In this document: one piece after another, positions 50,533-59,960 of the stretch
Layout: each line of letters opens with the position of its first letter
Numbering within the stretch: position 1 is the first letter of the stretch
Assembly (NCBI GenBank): GCA_913043285.1
Contig: CAJWML010000003.1
Span: forward strand, 186,001 to 250,000
Direction: 5' to 3'
From: CAKZNE01 sp002695025
GTDB taxonomy: Bacteria; Bacteroidota; Bacteroidia; Flavobacteriales; Schleiferiaceae
DNA: 64,000 nucleotides
Program-made: the position numbers and the translations under genes
The notes under the pieces: model-generated
What the model was told of the DNA's origin: nothing
The model's database searches: none
The model's input: the letters and a program-made list of their open reading frames with translations, nothing else

Positions 50533-53500
50533 TTATTCATCTCCCTCTTTATCCGTCTTTTTCAAAGTATCCAACATAAGCGGGGTAGCAATGAAAAGCG
50601 ATGAATAAGTACCTACTACGATACCTATCAGCAAGGCAAACATGAAGCCACGGATCACTTCACCTCCAAAGGCAAAGATCACAAGCAATACAAAGAAGGT
50701 AGTCAATGAGGTATTTACCGTACGGCTAAGAGTGCTGTTCAAGGCTTCGTTAACCACAACGTTCATGGCCTTGCGTTTACCTTTTATACCCAGGTACTCC
50801 CTGATCCTGTCAAACACCACCACGGTATCATTCAACGAATACCCGATTACGGTAAGTACAGCAGCAATAAAGGCCTGGTCGATCTCCAGTGAAAAAGGAA
50901 GGAAGCCATACAACAGAGAGAACAGGGATAGTACAACCAATACATCATGGAAAGCTGCGGCTACAGCACCAAGGCTGAACTGCCACTTGCTAAAGCGCAC
51001 GAGGATGTACAGGAATATAACCACCAGGGAGAACAGGATGGCCCAAATAGCTGATTTCTTGATATCATCAGCAATGGTAGGTCCTACCTGGCGCTCAGCA
51101 ACAATACCTATATCCGCAGCTCCAGCTTCTGAGAAAAAGGCTTCTTTATCCGGCACTGTGTTGTAGTACTGCTGGGTTCCTTCATAAAGCCTGTTTTTGA
51201 TATCTTCTTCTACCTCAGGGCCAGTTTCGGAGATCTTATACTTAGTGGTAATAACCACCTGGTTATCGTCACCAATGGTCTTCACTTCAGGATAAACCTT
51301 AGTACCGTCTTCGTTCACAAAATAATCACCAAGAGAAGTTTGTATATCTACAGAGCTTACCGGCTGATCAAAACGCACCTGGTACGAACGGCCACCCACA
51401 AAATCAACACCGTAGTTAAGCCCGCGCGTTACCAGTGAGGCAATACCAGCCACAATAATAAGACTGCTCACCAAGTAGGCAACTTTACGTTTTCCAAGGA
51501 AATCTATATTGAAATTACGGAAGGCCCCCTTGGTTATATTGGTGGAGAAGCTTACTACTTTCTTACGATCCAGGCGGGCTTCGAAGATCAGCCTGGTAAT
51601 GAATATGGCGCAGAATAAAGAAGTAAGGATACCTATAATAAGAGTAGTGGCAAAACCGCGGATAGGTCCGGTTCCGAATAAGTAAAGGATAATACCCGTT
51701 AACAGGGTGGTTACGTTAGCGTCAATAATGGAGCTGAAAGCATTGCTATAACCATCCTTAATAGCCAGTTTCAACCCTTTTCCCTGTAATAGTTCTTCAC
51801 GAATCCTTTCGTAGATCAGAACGTTGGCATCTACCGCCATACCGATGGTAAGCACAATACCTGCGATACCGGGAAGAGTAAGTACCGCTCCCAAAGAGGC
51901 CAGTACCCCGAAAATGAAGAACATGTTCACAATAAGGGCAACATCAGAGGCTATACCAGCTCCGCTGTAATAGAAGATCATGTACAACATCACTATCAGC
52001 AGGGCAATACCAAATGACCACAGACCGGCATTGATAGCTTCCTGTCCCAGAGAAGGACCTACAATATCAGCCTGAATGATGCGTGCAGGGGCCGGTAAAG
52101 CACCAGCTTTTAAGATGTTGGCAAGATCCTGTGCCTCGGTAACCGTAAAATCTCCCATGATCTGGGTTCTACCGTTGGGGATCTCACCCTGAACAGTTGG
52201 AGCAGAATACACATAGTTATCAAGAACTACTGCTACACTCCTCTTAGGGTCCTGTGAGGAAGCTTCACTGGTAATTTTTGACCATTTTTTGGCGCCCTGG
52301 GCGTTCATGTTCATAGACACAATGGCGCTGTTACGCTCATCAAAGTCCTGACGGGCATCGGTGATCACATCACCGGTTAAAATGGGTTTCTGGTTACGGT
52401 CGGTCTGAACCGCTACAATGCCTAAAAGACCGTTAGCGTCTGGCTTGGCAGTCCAAAGAAATTTAGTGTAACGTGCATTACCGGTAAGCAGGTTTTTCAC
52501 CTTAGGGTTGCTCAGGTATTCTTTTACCTTACCTGTATCCTTAACTGAGGCATAGCCTACCATAGGACCTGGATTAGGCTCTCCGGTCTGGAAGTTTACG
52601 TTGGGGAACATTACCTCGTAAAGAGGATTAAAGGTAGTAGCTGCAGCACTATCGGCAGCCAAGGAGTCTGCCTCGGTGCCAACCAGGAGAGAATCTATAC
52701 CATCCGTTTCATTGGCATCAATAATGCCGGTATCTTTAAGTGCAATATTGTCCGTTTGGTCGTCAACTGCTGTAATGTTAAGGTCATCCGCCAGTTCTTC
52801 TTCACTGACCGCATTACCGCTGAGGCTGTCTTTTTTAGCCCGTGGATTTTCCACGATCGTTTTCAATGTTTCGTTGGCAGCATTCAGAAAACCTATCAGC
52901 TCCGAACCATTATATACATTCCAGAACTCCAGTTCTGCGGTAGCCTGTAAAAGTTTTTTAACACGGTCCGGATCCTTAACACCAGGTAACTCCACTAAAA
53001 TACGGCCACTATTATCAAGACGTTGAATATTGGGCTGAACCACACCAAACTGGTCAATGCGGGCGCGTAATACCGTATAAACGTTTTCCACGGCCGCATT
53101 TACCTGGCCATTCAATTCTTCTTTTACCTGGTTGTCCTCTGCATTAAAACCCAGTTTATCGTTCAGTTCCTTGGTACCAAACAGGGAGGGATCACTCAAT
53201 TTTACATTCAGATTCTTTTCAGATTTGATTTCTTCCAATGATTCAAAGAAAGAAGACAGGTAGTTATCCTGACCTGTAGTTGCTTTTTTATCAGCTCTTT
53301 GGAAAGCCTCCTGGAGAACAGGGTTTCTGGGGTCGTTGGAAAGTTCACGAAGAATATCTTTCACGGAAACCTCCAGGATAACGTTCATACCACCACGAAG
53401 GTCAAGACCAAGATTGATCTCTTTTTCCTTTACCTCTGCATAGGTAAATTCATCAATACCCAAGTTGTACACCGTCTGACTGTTGATAGAGTCCAGGTAG

Positions 53501-53643
53501 CGTTGCTTTTTAGCGAGATCGCCCTGAGCATACTCTTCAGCGTCATTTTCAACCTTATTGGCAACATAGGTAAATGATAATTGGTAAAGACAGGCTAAGG
53601 CGAAAATTATCGCAAACAATCGAATAACTCCTTTATTCTGCAT
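50533..53643 (-). CDS. secDF: Protein translocase subunit SecDF (fused)
   Basis: This 1036-residue protein fuses SecD and SecF. The SecD part has an N-terminal helix, GLDLRGGMNVILEVSV, a long P1 periplasmic region and six helices (SLGQEAINAGLWSFGIALL). The SecF part starts near residue 725 with GLNYGVDFVGGRSYQVRF and has VGPTIADDIKKSAIWAILFS. SecDF uses the proton gradient to pull proteins through SecYEG. The P1 region holds a low-complexity acidic insertion (about residues 270-345, rich in Asp, Ser and Ala). Fusion is the usual state in Bacteroidota. Confidence 0.96.
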   Translation of the reverse strand: MQNKGVIRLFAIIFALACLYQLSFTYVANKVENDAEEYAQGDLAKKQRYLDSINSQTVYNLGIDEFTYAEVKEKEINLGLDLRGGMNVILEVSVKDILRELSNDPRNPVLQEAFQRADKKATTGQDNYLSSFFESLEEIKSEKNLNVKLSDPSLFGTKELNDKLGFNAEDNQVKEELNGQVNAAVENVYTVLRARIDQFGVVQPNIQRLDNSGRILVELPGVKDPDRVKKLLQATAELEFWNVYNGSELIGFLNAANETLKTIVENPRAKKDSLSGNAVSEEELADDLNITAVDDQTDNIALKDTGIIDANETDGIDSLLVGTEADSLAADSAAATTFNPLYEVMFPNVNFQTGEPNPGPMVGYASVKDTGKVKEYLSNPKVKNLLTGNARYTKFLWTAKPDANGLLGIVAVQTDRNQKPILTGDVITDARQDFDERNSAIVSMNMNAQGAKKWSKITSEASSQDPKRSVAVVLDNYVYSAPTVQGEIPNGRTQIMGDFTVTEAQDLANILKAGALPAPARIIQADIVGPSLGQEAINAGLWSFGIALLIVMLYMIFYYSGAGIASDVALIVNMFFIFGVLASLGAVLTLPGIAGIVLTIGMAVDANVLIYERIREELLQGKGLKLAIKDGYSNAFSSIIDANVTTLLTGIILYLFGTGPIRGFATTLIIGILTSLFCAIFITRLIFEARLDRKKVVSFSTNITKGAFRNFNIDFLGKRKVAYLVSSLIIVAGIASLVTRGLNYGVDFVGGRSYQVRFDQPVSSVDIQTSLGDYFVNEDGTKVYPEVKTIGDDNQVVITTKYKISETGPEVEEDIKNRLYEGTQQYYNTVPDKEAFFSEAGAADIGIVAERQVGPTIADDIKKSAIWAILFSLVVIFLYILVRFSKWQFSLGAVAAAFHDVLVVLSLFSLLYGFLPFSLEIDQAFIAAVLTVIGYSLNDTVVVFDRIREYLGIKGKRKAMNVVVNEALNSTLSRTVNTSLTTFFVLLVIFAFGGEVIRGFMFALLIGIVVGTYSSLFIATPLMLDTLKKTDKEGDE

Positions 53644-53681
53644 CAGTTCAGCAAGTTTACTTGGGTTTAAAAAATAGTCGG

Positions 53682-53712
53682 CAAATATAGAATTTCAACC
53701 AATAAATCACAA
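53682..53712 (-). promoter_or_regulatory. Bacteroidota promoter of secDF
   Basis: On the minus strand TATATTTG (53689-53682) is an exact TAnnTTTG, with TTG (53712-53710) 20 bp upstream. It lies 39 bp before the secDF start codon. Confidence 0.72.
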
Positions 53713-53755
53713 TGACCGATAACTTATCTATCCATGCCATTCTGGTATTAGATTG

Positions 53756-53763
53756 TATCTTTG
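53756..53763 (+). promoter_or_regulatory. Bacteroidota -7 element of the FG-GAP gene
   Basis: TATCTTTG matches TAnnTTTG exactly and lies 26 bp before the ATG at 53790. It shares the 146-bp divergent region with the secDF promoter. Confidence 0.6.
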
Positions 53764-53789
53764 ACTAGATAAAGTAATTTTTTCTGAAA

Positions 53790-56531
53790 ATGCGCCTATT
53801 CCTATTTCTACTTTTCTCAATAGTGACCACGATGGTCTGGTCTCAAGCTCCGGTAAACGGTTTCTCTTTTGACGAGATTACAGATGTTCCGGTTATCAAA
53901 AATGGCAATACCCTGTCCAACCCGTGGGCGGGAGGGCTTAACTTTCCACAAATCAACACTATGGATCTGGATAATGATGGCCTTGAAGACCTCCTGATCT
54001 ATGAAAGTAACGGCCAGCGTATTATTCCTTTTTTAAACACCGGAACGGCCGGCAACCCACTTTATTCCTATGCTCCTGAGTACCGTCACTCCTTCCCAAA
54101 GGGTGACAGTTTTTATTTGCTTAGAGATTTTAACTGTGATGGAAAGAAGGATATTTTCACTTCTTCTCAGGGTAAGTTCATTGTTTATGAAAATACTACT
54201 TCCGGGGCGTTGCCATCCTTTACACGTGCCCATAGTTCCACCTACCTGGAAGGATATAAGGCCGGTACCAACAACATTGTTACCATAGCCATCCAGGGCG
54301 GTGATATTCCAGGAATAGTGGATGTGGATAATGATGGTGACCTGGATATTATTACTTTTTTAACGCTTGACAATACCGTTAGCTGGATAGAAAATAAACA
54401 AAACTGCGGGCTGCAATTCGACTACAACCATGCTTGTTGGGGCCATTTTTCGGAAGATGGTTTCAGCAGTGATATTACCCTGAATTCGTGCGTGCCTCAC
54501 AAATATAAAGGTGAAGCTACCCAGCATAGTGGCAGTGCGGTACTGCCATTGGACCTGGATGGTGATGGCGTGAAGGACCTTTTGGTTTCCGATGTATCCA
54601 CGCCTAATGTTATTGCGCTTTTCAATTCAGGCACCGCAGATAGTGCTTACATGTCTTCTAAAGACGTAAACTTTCCCAATTACGACCAGGCGATTGATAT
54701 GGACCTGTTTCCCGGAATGTTTTACGAGGATATTGACGGGGATCAAGTGCGGGATCTCATTACTGTTCCCAATGCCTATAAGAACAGTACGGGTTTTGTA
54801 AGCAGCAGCAATATTTGGGTCTATAAGAACAAAGGGACCGATTCCGATCCCGATTTTGAAAGATCAGAAACCAACTTCCTTCGAAATACACAAATTGACA
54901 TCGGTGAGGGTTGCGTACCCCGGATCGTTGACTTAAATACAGACGGACTGAACGACATTGTTCTGGCTAACGGTTACTATCGTCCAAACACAAACAGCCA
55001 GGAACAGAGGTTTGTATACCTCCAAAATACCGGTACCGTGCAGAATCCCGAGTTTACCGTGATGGATACCAACTTTGCCAACATCTCCAGTTATGGATTG
55101 GGACTTAACCTTATACCCACTTTCGGTGACCTGGACCAGGATAATGATATGGACATGATTGTGGGAGACAGTGATGGAAAACTGCACTATTTTACCAATA
55201 CGGGAACACTGCAAGATCCGTCATTCACCCTCACTACCGCAGGCATCAGCAATATAGACGTTGGCAAAGATGCCAGCCCTTTTCTGATTGATGTAAACGA
55301 GGATGGCGACCTGGACCTGGTGATCGGTAACACCAGGGGAACCTTAAGCTATTATGAAAACCAATCTCCCACTTCCCCCTCCTTTAATCTCGTTAACAGT
55401 TTTTTTGGAGGTGTAAACGTTACGGAGCTTTCCAATGGTTACAGTATTCCCTACCTCTTCCGTTATAACGGTGTACTTAACATGATGGTTTCCGGTGAAC
55501 TTGGAGTCTATCAGTTTGATAGTATTTCATCTATTTCGTCTATCCCGTCTTCTTCTGAAGTAACTATTGGCAATGGAAACCTGGAAAGTGCAGACGCCAA
55601 TGAAACACCCTTTGGCACTACTAACAAAAGTGGGCGGAACCGCATGTTGATCCTCGCTTCTGAGCTTAAGGCAGCGGGACTTAGTGCCGGTAAGATCACC
55701 CATCTTTCCATGAATGTTACCCGTTTGGCACCCGGAGGTGTATCGTACACCATTCAACATTTTAACCTCAGCCTACAAAATGTAAGCTATAACAATATCA
55801 CAAACTTTGACACCCCCATGCAAAATGTGGTCTATGACAACCAGTTTACTCTGAGCCCGGGCTGGAACGAAATCCAATTAAAAAGGTACGATGACTATTT
55901 TGAATGGGATGGACACTCCAACCTGCTCATTGAAATTTGCTTTCGTGGCAACTGGACAGGAAGTAAGTGGCCTGTGGTTCATGTGGAAATGTCTTCTACT
56001 TCACATGCCTCAAATGCTTACGGGGACATAACCAATTACAATGTAATGGACTCCAATGGCTGCGAAATGCCCATGCTGCAAACCATTAATAAAAGACCCA
56101 ACATAAAGCTAAAGGTAACACCAACCTTTGACCGCACATCTATTGTAATGGCTGATGGTTATCGCAATGCCGCGGCTTTTGGCGACCTGAATCAGGACGG
56201 ATTTATTGATGCCTTACTGGGCAACTATGCTGGTGGAGTTACTTTTTACAAAGGAAGACAATACGTTATCGGACAGCCGGAGAAAGAAGTGATCACGGAT
56301 GGCTTCGAGATATACCCTAATCCAGGTCAAGGTAATTTTACAGTGGCCACACAGGGTATAGGTAAAGCAAGCTTAAGCGTATTTGATCTTACCGGCCGGT
56401 TGGTGGCCAGGCAGGAGATCTCGGGAGCCGAAACACCTGTAAAACTGGAAAATGAACCTAACGGTATTTACCTGTTCATACTGCAGGAAGACAGTATGGT
56501 AAAAACCCAAAAAGTAGTACTCCAACGCTAA
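53790..56531 (+). CDS. FG-GAP/VCBS repeat surface protein with T9SS type A domain
   Basis: This 913-residue protein has a signal peptide (FLFLLFSIVTTMVWSQ) and at least seven FG-GAP/VCBS-like repeats, each with a calcium-binding DxDxDGxxD-type loop (such as DLDNDGLEDL, DVDNDGDLDI, DLDGDGVKDL, DLDQDNDMDMI, DVNEDGDLDL, DLNQDGFIDA). The repeats form a beta-propeller. A separate beta domain (about 600-780) interrupts them. The last 75 residues are a T9SS type A sorting domain with EIYPNPGQGNFTV and a KVVLQR end. The protein is probably a surface adhesin or matrix protein. Confidence 0.9.
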   Translation: MRLFLFLLFSIVTTMVWSQAPVNGFSFDEITDVPVIKNGNTLSNPWAGGLNFPQINTMDLDNDGLEDLLIYESNGQRIIPFLNTGTAGNPLYSYAPEYRHSFPKGDSFYLLRDFNCDGKKDIFTSSQGKFIVYENTTSGALPSFTRAHSSTYLEGYKAGTNNIVTIAIQGGDIPGIVDVDNDGDLDIITFLTLDNTVSWIENKQNCGLQFDYNHACWGHFSEDGFSSDITLNSCVPHKYKGEATQHSGSAVLPLDLDGDGVKDLLVSDVSTPNVIALFNSGTADSAYMSSKDVNFPNYDQAIDMDLFPGMFYEDIDGDQVRDLITVPNAYKNSTGFVSSSNIWVYKNKGTDSDPDFERSETNFLRNTQIDIGEGCVPRIVDLNTDGLNDIVLANGYYRPNTNSQEQRFVYLQNTGTVQNPEFTVMDTNFANISSYGLGLNLIPTFGDLDQDNDMDMIVGDSDGKLHYFTNTGTLQDPSFTLTTAGISNIDVGKDASPFLIDVNEDGDLDLVIGNTRGTLSYYENQSPTSPSFNLVNSFFGGVNVTELSNGYSIPYLFRYNGVLNMMVSGELGVYQFDSISSISSIPSSSEVTIGNGNLESADANETPFGTTNKSGRNRMLILASELKAAGLSAGKITHLSMNVTRLAPGGVSYTIQHFNLSLQNVSYNNITNFDTPMQNVVYDNQFTLSPGWNEIQLKRYDDYFEWDGHSNLLIEICFRGNWTGSKWPVVHVEMSSTSHASNAYGDITNYNVMDSNGCEMPMLQTINKRPNIKLKVTPTFDRTSIVMADGYRNAAAFGDLNQDGFIDALLGNYAGGVTFYKGRQYVIGQPEKEVITDGFEIYPNPGQGNFTVATQGIGKASLSVFDLTGRLVARQEISGAETPVKLENEPNGIYLFILQEDSMVKTQKVVLQR

Positions 56532-57233
56532 GAGTAAAGTTTCTATAATTCTTCTGAGTTTTTAGGGAGGTTGTTTTTTAGCTTCATTCCCGCTACGTGC
56601 CCATGCCGCTTCACCCTTCTTTTGCGAATGTTGCCTTTATCAGTTGTTAGATTACTGGCCACTTTGTTCCATTCGTTGGTTTTGGGGTATAAATACTTAC
56701 CCGAAACAAGGCGGAAATAATGGTTTCCCTCTGAACTCAAAGTGTTTTCATTCTTTCCGGGCAGCCTTTCCATTGCCATTGGTTTTCTCAAACCTTAGCC
56801 TTCACCCATTAAAGCCCCCAAAACACTCCGCTTCAGGATGAACCGCCACATGTTGCTATACTATTTACAAGGTGAGTCCTAAAACCCTGGGCAACATTGA
56901 GTGGTGCGGATGCTACGTGCTAAATAGTTTCCATGCTCCACTTTTGATTTAACTAAAGATAAACATGGGCTACCGCAGGAGTACCCCGGACTATTTTTCA
57001 CCGCTGCCCTTTCCTAAACGTATCCATTCCCTTCGAACACTTCTTTCAAATGAAGTCCTGTATTCTTTCGTTCAGAAAGAATTACGCCCAATTCCCCCAC
57101 AACTCTTACCTCTATGCGGGAACCCCGCTACCATTCACTTTATCATGGCTTAAAACATAATCCTAACATTGAAAAACATAGGAGAAAAGCCCCCTTAACC
57201 TCCCCCTACATTTGTTTCAGATTTGAATTCAGA

Positions 57234-57319
57234 TCCCTTGACAAGGGACCATCACCCGGGCTTTGATGCATAAAAACCCGGGTGTGTCTTTCCGGAAAAA
57301 AGCGGGTTCATGAACCGCT
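57234..57319. repeat. Cluster of three inverted repeats
   Basis: Three dyads follow each other: TCCCTTG/CAAGGGA (57234-57248), CACCCGGG/CCCGGGTG (57253-57284, 16-base loop) and AGCGGGTTCA/TGAACCGCT (57301-57319, one bulged G). None is followed by a T-run, so they do not look like simple terminators. Confidence 0.55.
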
Positions 57320-57506
57320 GAAAGATCCTTTTCAATCCATGCCGCCTGGCTTTATGGCTATTGAGGAAAAGCCAGAACAGCCGGTCGTAGCAGAATTGCT
57401 TCCTCAACAGGCTTTAAGGCTGGCATTAATAAGCGGAAACCCCCGATGGGTTGGCCGCACACCTCAGCATGGCCTTAAGCCTAACTCACTGAAACAAACC
57501 ATTTAA
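57282..57506 (+). CDS. Possible small gene, unrecognised (low confidence)
   Basis: This 74-codon frame ends 11 bp before the lipoprotein gene, an operon-like spacing. The product would be rich in Pro, Leu and Lys (PFQSMPPGFMAIEEKPEQPV) with no signal peptide or family resemblance. Its start lies inside the second inverted repeat of the cluster. It may be a chance frame within a 5' leader. I list it because of its position only. Confidence 0.2.
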   Translation: MCLSGKKRVHEPLKDPFQSMPPGFMAIEEKPEQPVVAELLPQQALRLALISGNPRWVGRTPQHGLKPNSLKQTI

Positions 57507-57517
57507 ACTAAAATTTT

Positions 57518-57904
57518 ATGAATTCGCCATTTTTAAGATTATGCTCTTTTGCCCTGATCTTATCCGCTGGTTTAAGCAGTTGTCAAAAGGAAAAAAACCT
57601 GGCTGCAGAATGGGATACTACGGAAAAGAAAGAGGGAGACCTCGATGAGCCTTTTATTCTGGGATATATTCATGATGAGGAGTCCGCGCCTGTATACCCG
57701 GCTTTCGTGGTATTGGTAGCCCAGGGATCCACCGTGCCTTTGGACTCAACCGAAACCGATGATGAGGGTAATTTCCTGTTACCAACGGGATCTTCTGGTT
57801 TCTTTTACATGAGGATATATCAGGAAAATGAACTGTTATACTCCACTGAGGGTGTGAATGTAACAGACTCTGTTTTCTTTCCTGTTACTATTCCATCTGT
57901 TTAA
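57518..57904 (+). CDS. Small lipoprotein with carboxypeptidase regulatory-like domain
   Basis: This 128-residue protein has a type II signal peptide (LCSFALILSAGLSSCQKE) with the lipobox Cys near residue 22. A beta-sandwich like the carboxypeptidase regulatory domain follows: GYIHDEESAPVYPAFVVLV, DSTETDDEGNFLLPTG, and FYMRIYQENELLYS. Such domains are common in Bacteroidota surface proteins, here as a single unit anchored to a lipid. The ligand is unknown. It ends with a shared terminator hairpin. Confidence 0.75.
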   Translation: MNSPFLRLCSFALILSAGLSSCQKEKNLAAEWDTTEKKEGDLDEPFILGYIHDEESAPVYPAFVVLVAQGSTVPLDSTETDDEGNFLLPTGSSGFFYMRIYQENELLYSTEGVNVTDSVFFPVTIPSV

Positions 57905-57916
57905 GCTTTAAGTAAG

Positions 57917-57955
57917 GGAACGGCCTCATCTTTATGGGGCTGTTCCTATTTTTAA
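57917..57955 (+). terminator. Terminator of the lipoprotein gene, overlapping the kinase stop
   Basis: A 13-bp stem (ggaacggcctcat / atggggctgttcc, with two G-T pairs) closes a CTTT loop and is followed by TATTTTTAATC. The convergent kinase gene ends inside the hairpin. Confidence 0.8.
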
Positions 57956-59875
57956 TCTCACCTCAGCCCTGGTTTCACCGGCATTAAAGTGAAGCTTAAA
58001 ATTCCCCCCTAATTGACGGGCAAACACGTGAACCATCCTGAGCCCATAGGAATCCTGCCGGAACGCTTTCCTTTTCCCTTCACCTCCGTTATCCGTTATT
58101 TCCAGTAAAAGTTCTTTTTTACCCTGAGTGGTTAAGGCCACCTTTAAAGCAGGTAACTCCAAACCTGGCAAACCATACTTAAAACTATTGGTAACCAGTT
58201 CATTAACTATCAAAGCTAGCGGAGTAGCCTGATCGGCATCCATATAGAGTTCTTCAATTGAAAATTGTAAGTCTGTATGCTGTAATGCAGGAGCAAAAGA
58301 GTCTTTAATCGCCTTCACCAACCTTTGGAGATAAGCACTCATCTCCACACGGTTGCTAAGCCCGGATAGTGAGTTATGGATCAATAGCATAGCATTTACC
58401 CTTCCCTCACTTTCCATTACCAGGGCCTTAGCTTCTGGATCATTCAAGCCCCTGGATTGAAAATCATAAAGATTAGCCAGGGTTTGCAGAAAATTTTTGG
58501 TGCGGTGTTGTATTTCCCTGCTCCGTGCTTTCTGCCAACGGGCATTGCGCAAGCTGAGCAGGATGATCCATAATGCACCAATAACAATGATGGCCAGTGT
58601 GGTCCAGATCCATCGTTTTTCTGATCGTTCCTGCTCCACTTGCAACCGGTTCAACTGGGCCTCTTCCATTAAAACCTGGTTCTGGTTCTCAAAGTCTCGG
58701 AGGCGCAAAGAAATCTTCATGCGTTGCAATATCTTTTCTCGGGTCTGGTTGTATATTTCCTCACGTAGTTCCGAAGCCATCCGGGAATGATTGAGGGCTT
58801 CCCGGAACCGGCCAGTCCTTTCGTACAGCTTACTAAGGCTTTGGTAATTGGATAGCCAGATCTCCTTATAATCGTTTTGGCGGGCAAGATCACCCCCTTG
58901 TTTTAGAAATTCCTCTGCCCTTTGCCAGTTCTCCGTTTCCACATATAATTCACCCAGTTCGGTTAAGGTAGCGGCCACACCATGCTTATCTCCTATGCGT
59001 TCACGTAGGCTTAAGCTCTGCTGCCAGTATTGTTCTGCCTGGGAATAATCCTTTATTCTGAAATACGTCTCACCGATATTATCAAGGGTGGTGCTTACAA
59101 AAAAGGTATCCTCGGCCTGGAGGGCCCGTTGGTAATAATTGAGAGCTTGTTGGTAATCATACAGTTTAAGATAGGTGTTTCCGATATCATTATAGGAGGC
59201 AAACAGTCCCCGCTGATCGCCTATTTCCTCTTTCAACTGAAGGGCCCTTTGATGGTACTCCAGGGATAATGAATCTTCATCCTGCTCTCTATAAATATTT
59301 CCGAGCAACTGGAATATCTTGGCCAGTCCGATTTTGTCCTTATCATTCTTTTCAAAGCGCTGAAGGGCAGAATCCAGGTTGATTATGGCTTCATCAAAAA
59401 GTGCGTTCTTTTTATATAACAGTGCCAGGTTAAAAAAGGCTTGGGCCACCACATATTCCTTCCCGATTTGCTTAAAGGTTTGTAAGGCCTTGCGGGTATA
59501 GGCGATACCCTCGGCATAGTCCCCTTGCGTAGTATATACTGAACCCTGGTTAAAATAAGCCATTCCCAGCAATTCATCCTTGTTATTGCTCAAAGCCCAT
59601 TCAGCAGCCTGTTTATAATAAAAAAGGGCCGAATCCTGCTCCTGAAGATAAAAGAAGGCCTTACCCATGTTAATATATACACTGGCTTTAGGTACATCAT
59701 CATTGCCGAGTTCGAGACGATATACCATCAGTGCATCAACATAATCACGTTCCGTAAGCAAGCTGTCGCCAAGGGCGGATAAATTTCCCGAAAGGGGATA
59801 AGAAGTGGCCCCTGAAACTCCGGGCAAACTCATTAGCACCCAGAAAAATAGAAGTGTTTTGAAGCTACTACTCAA
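57932..59875 (-). CDS. TPR sensor histidine kinase (HisKA_2 type)
   Basis: I start at the TTG at 59875 (647 residues), just ahead of a signal peptide (FKTLLFFWVLMSLPGVSGA); the open frame goes on to 60163 but would overlap the divergent response regulator gene. Seven or eight TPR repeats fill about residues 35-370, then a coiled coil, one membrane helix (WTTLAIIVIGALWIILLSL), a HisKA_2 dimerisation helix with the phospho-His in QHRTKNFLQTLANL, and a HATPase domain (NELVTNSFKYG, ITDNGGEG). The protein senses an extracytoplasmic signal through the TPRs. Its partner is probably the LytTR regulator transcribed from the opposite strand. Confidence 0.83.
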   Translation of the reverse strand: MSSSFKTLLFFWVLMSLPGVSGATSYPLSGNLSALGDSLLTERDYVDALMVYRLELGNDDVPKASVYINMGKAFFYLQEQDSALFYYKQAAEWALSNNKDELLGMAYFNQGSVYTTQGDYAEGIAYTRKALQTFKQIGKEYVVAQAFFNLALLYKKNALFDEAIINLDSALQRFEKNDKDKIGLAKIFQLLGNIYREQDEDSLSLEYHQRALQLKEEIGDQRGLFASYNDIGNTYLKLYDYQQALNYYQRALQAEDTFFVSTTLDNIGETYFRIKDYSQAEQYWQQSLSLRERIGDKHGVAATLTELGELYVETENWQRAEEFLKQGGDLARQNDYKEIWLSNYQSLSKLYERTGRFREALNHSRMASELREEIYNQTREKILQRMKISLRLRDFENQNQVLMEEAQLNRLQVEQERSEKRWIWTTLAIIVIGALWIILLSLRNARWQKARSREIQHRTKNFLQTLANLYDFQSRGLNDPEAKALVMESEGRVNAMLLIHNSLSGLSNRVEMSAYLQRLVKAIKDSFAPALQHTDLQFSIEELYMDADQATPLALIVNELVTNSFKYGLPGLELPALKVALTTQGKKELLLEITDNGGEGKRKAFRQDSYGLRMVHVFARQLGGNFKLHFNAGETRAEVRLKIGTAP

Positions 59876-59931
59876 TACAAAATGGCTTAAAATGCTGGGT
59901 CCAAGGTAGAGAATGTATACTTCATTCAGGC

Positions 59932-59939
59932 TATCTTTG
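59932..59939 (+). promoter_or_regulatory. Bacteroidota -7 element of the response regulator gene
   Basis: TATCTTTG matches TAnnTTTG exactly, 21 bp before the ATG at 59961. No TTG lies at the expected -33 distance. Confidence 0.55.
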
Positions 59940-59960
59940 GAAGGATAAACGTTAAAAGGT

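Larger units (their letters stand above)
56532..57517. other. Gene-poor stretch of about 1 kb with inverted repeats
   Basis: Between two plus-strand genes I see no convincing gene. A minus-strand frame at 56543-56791 and a plus-strand frame at 57282-57506 are the only open frames of note, and neither resembles a family I know. The right third (57234-57319) has three inverted repeats in a row. A C-rich run (gcccccttaacctccccct, near 57189) recalls short intergenic repeats in Bacteroidota. The region could be decayed sequence or hold an unannotated RNA. Confidence 0.5.

Noticed and set aside
56543..56791. 82-codon minus-strand frame in the gene-poor region
   Set aside because: No family resemblance, no promoter or clear start context, and it lies against two plus-strand genes. 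It looked briefly like a transposase remnant (basic residues near the C-terminus), but no transposase motif or terminal repeat supports this.
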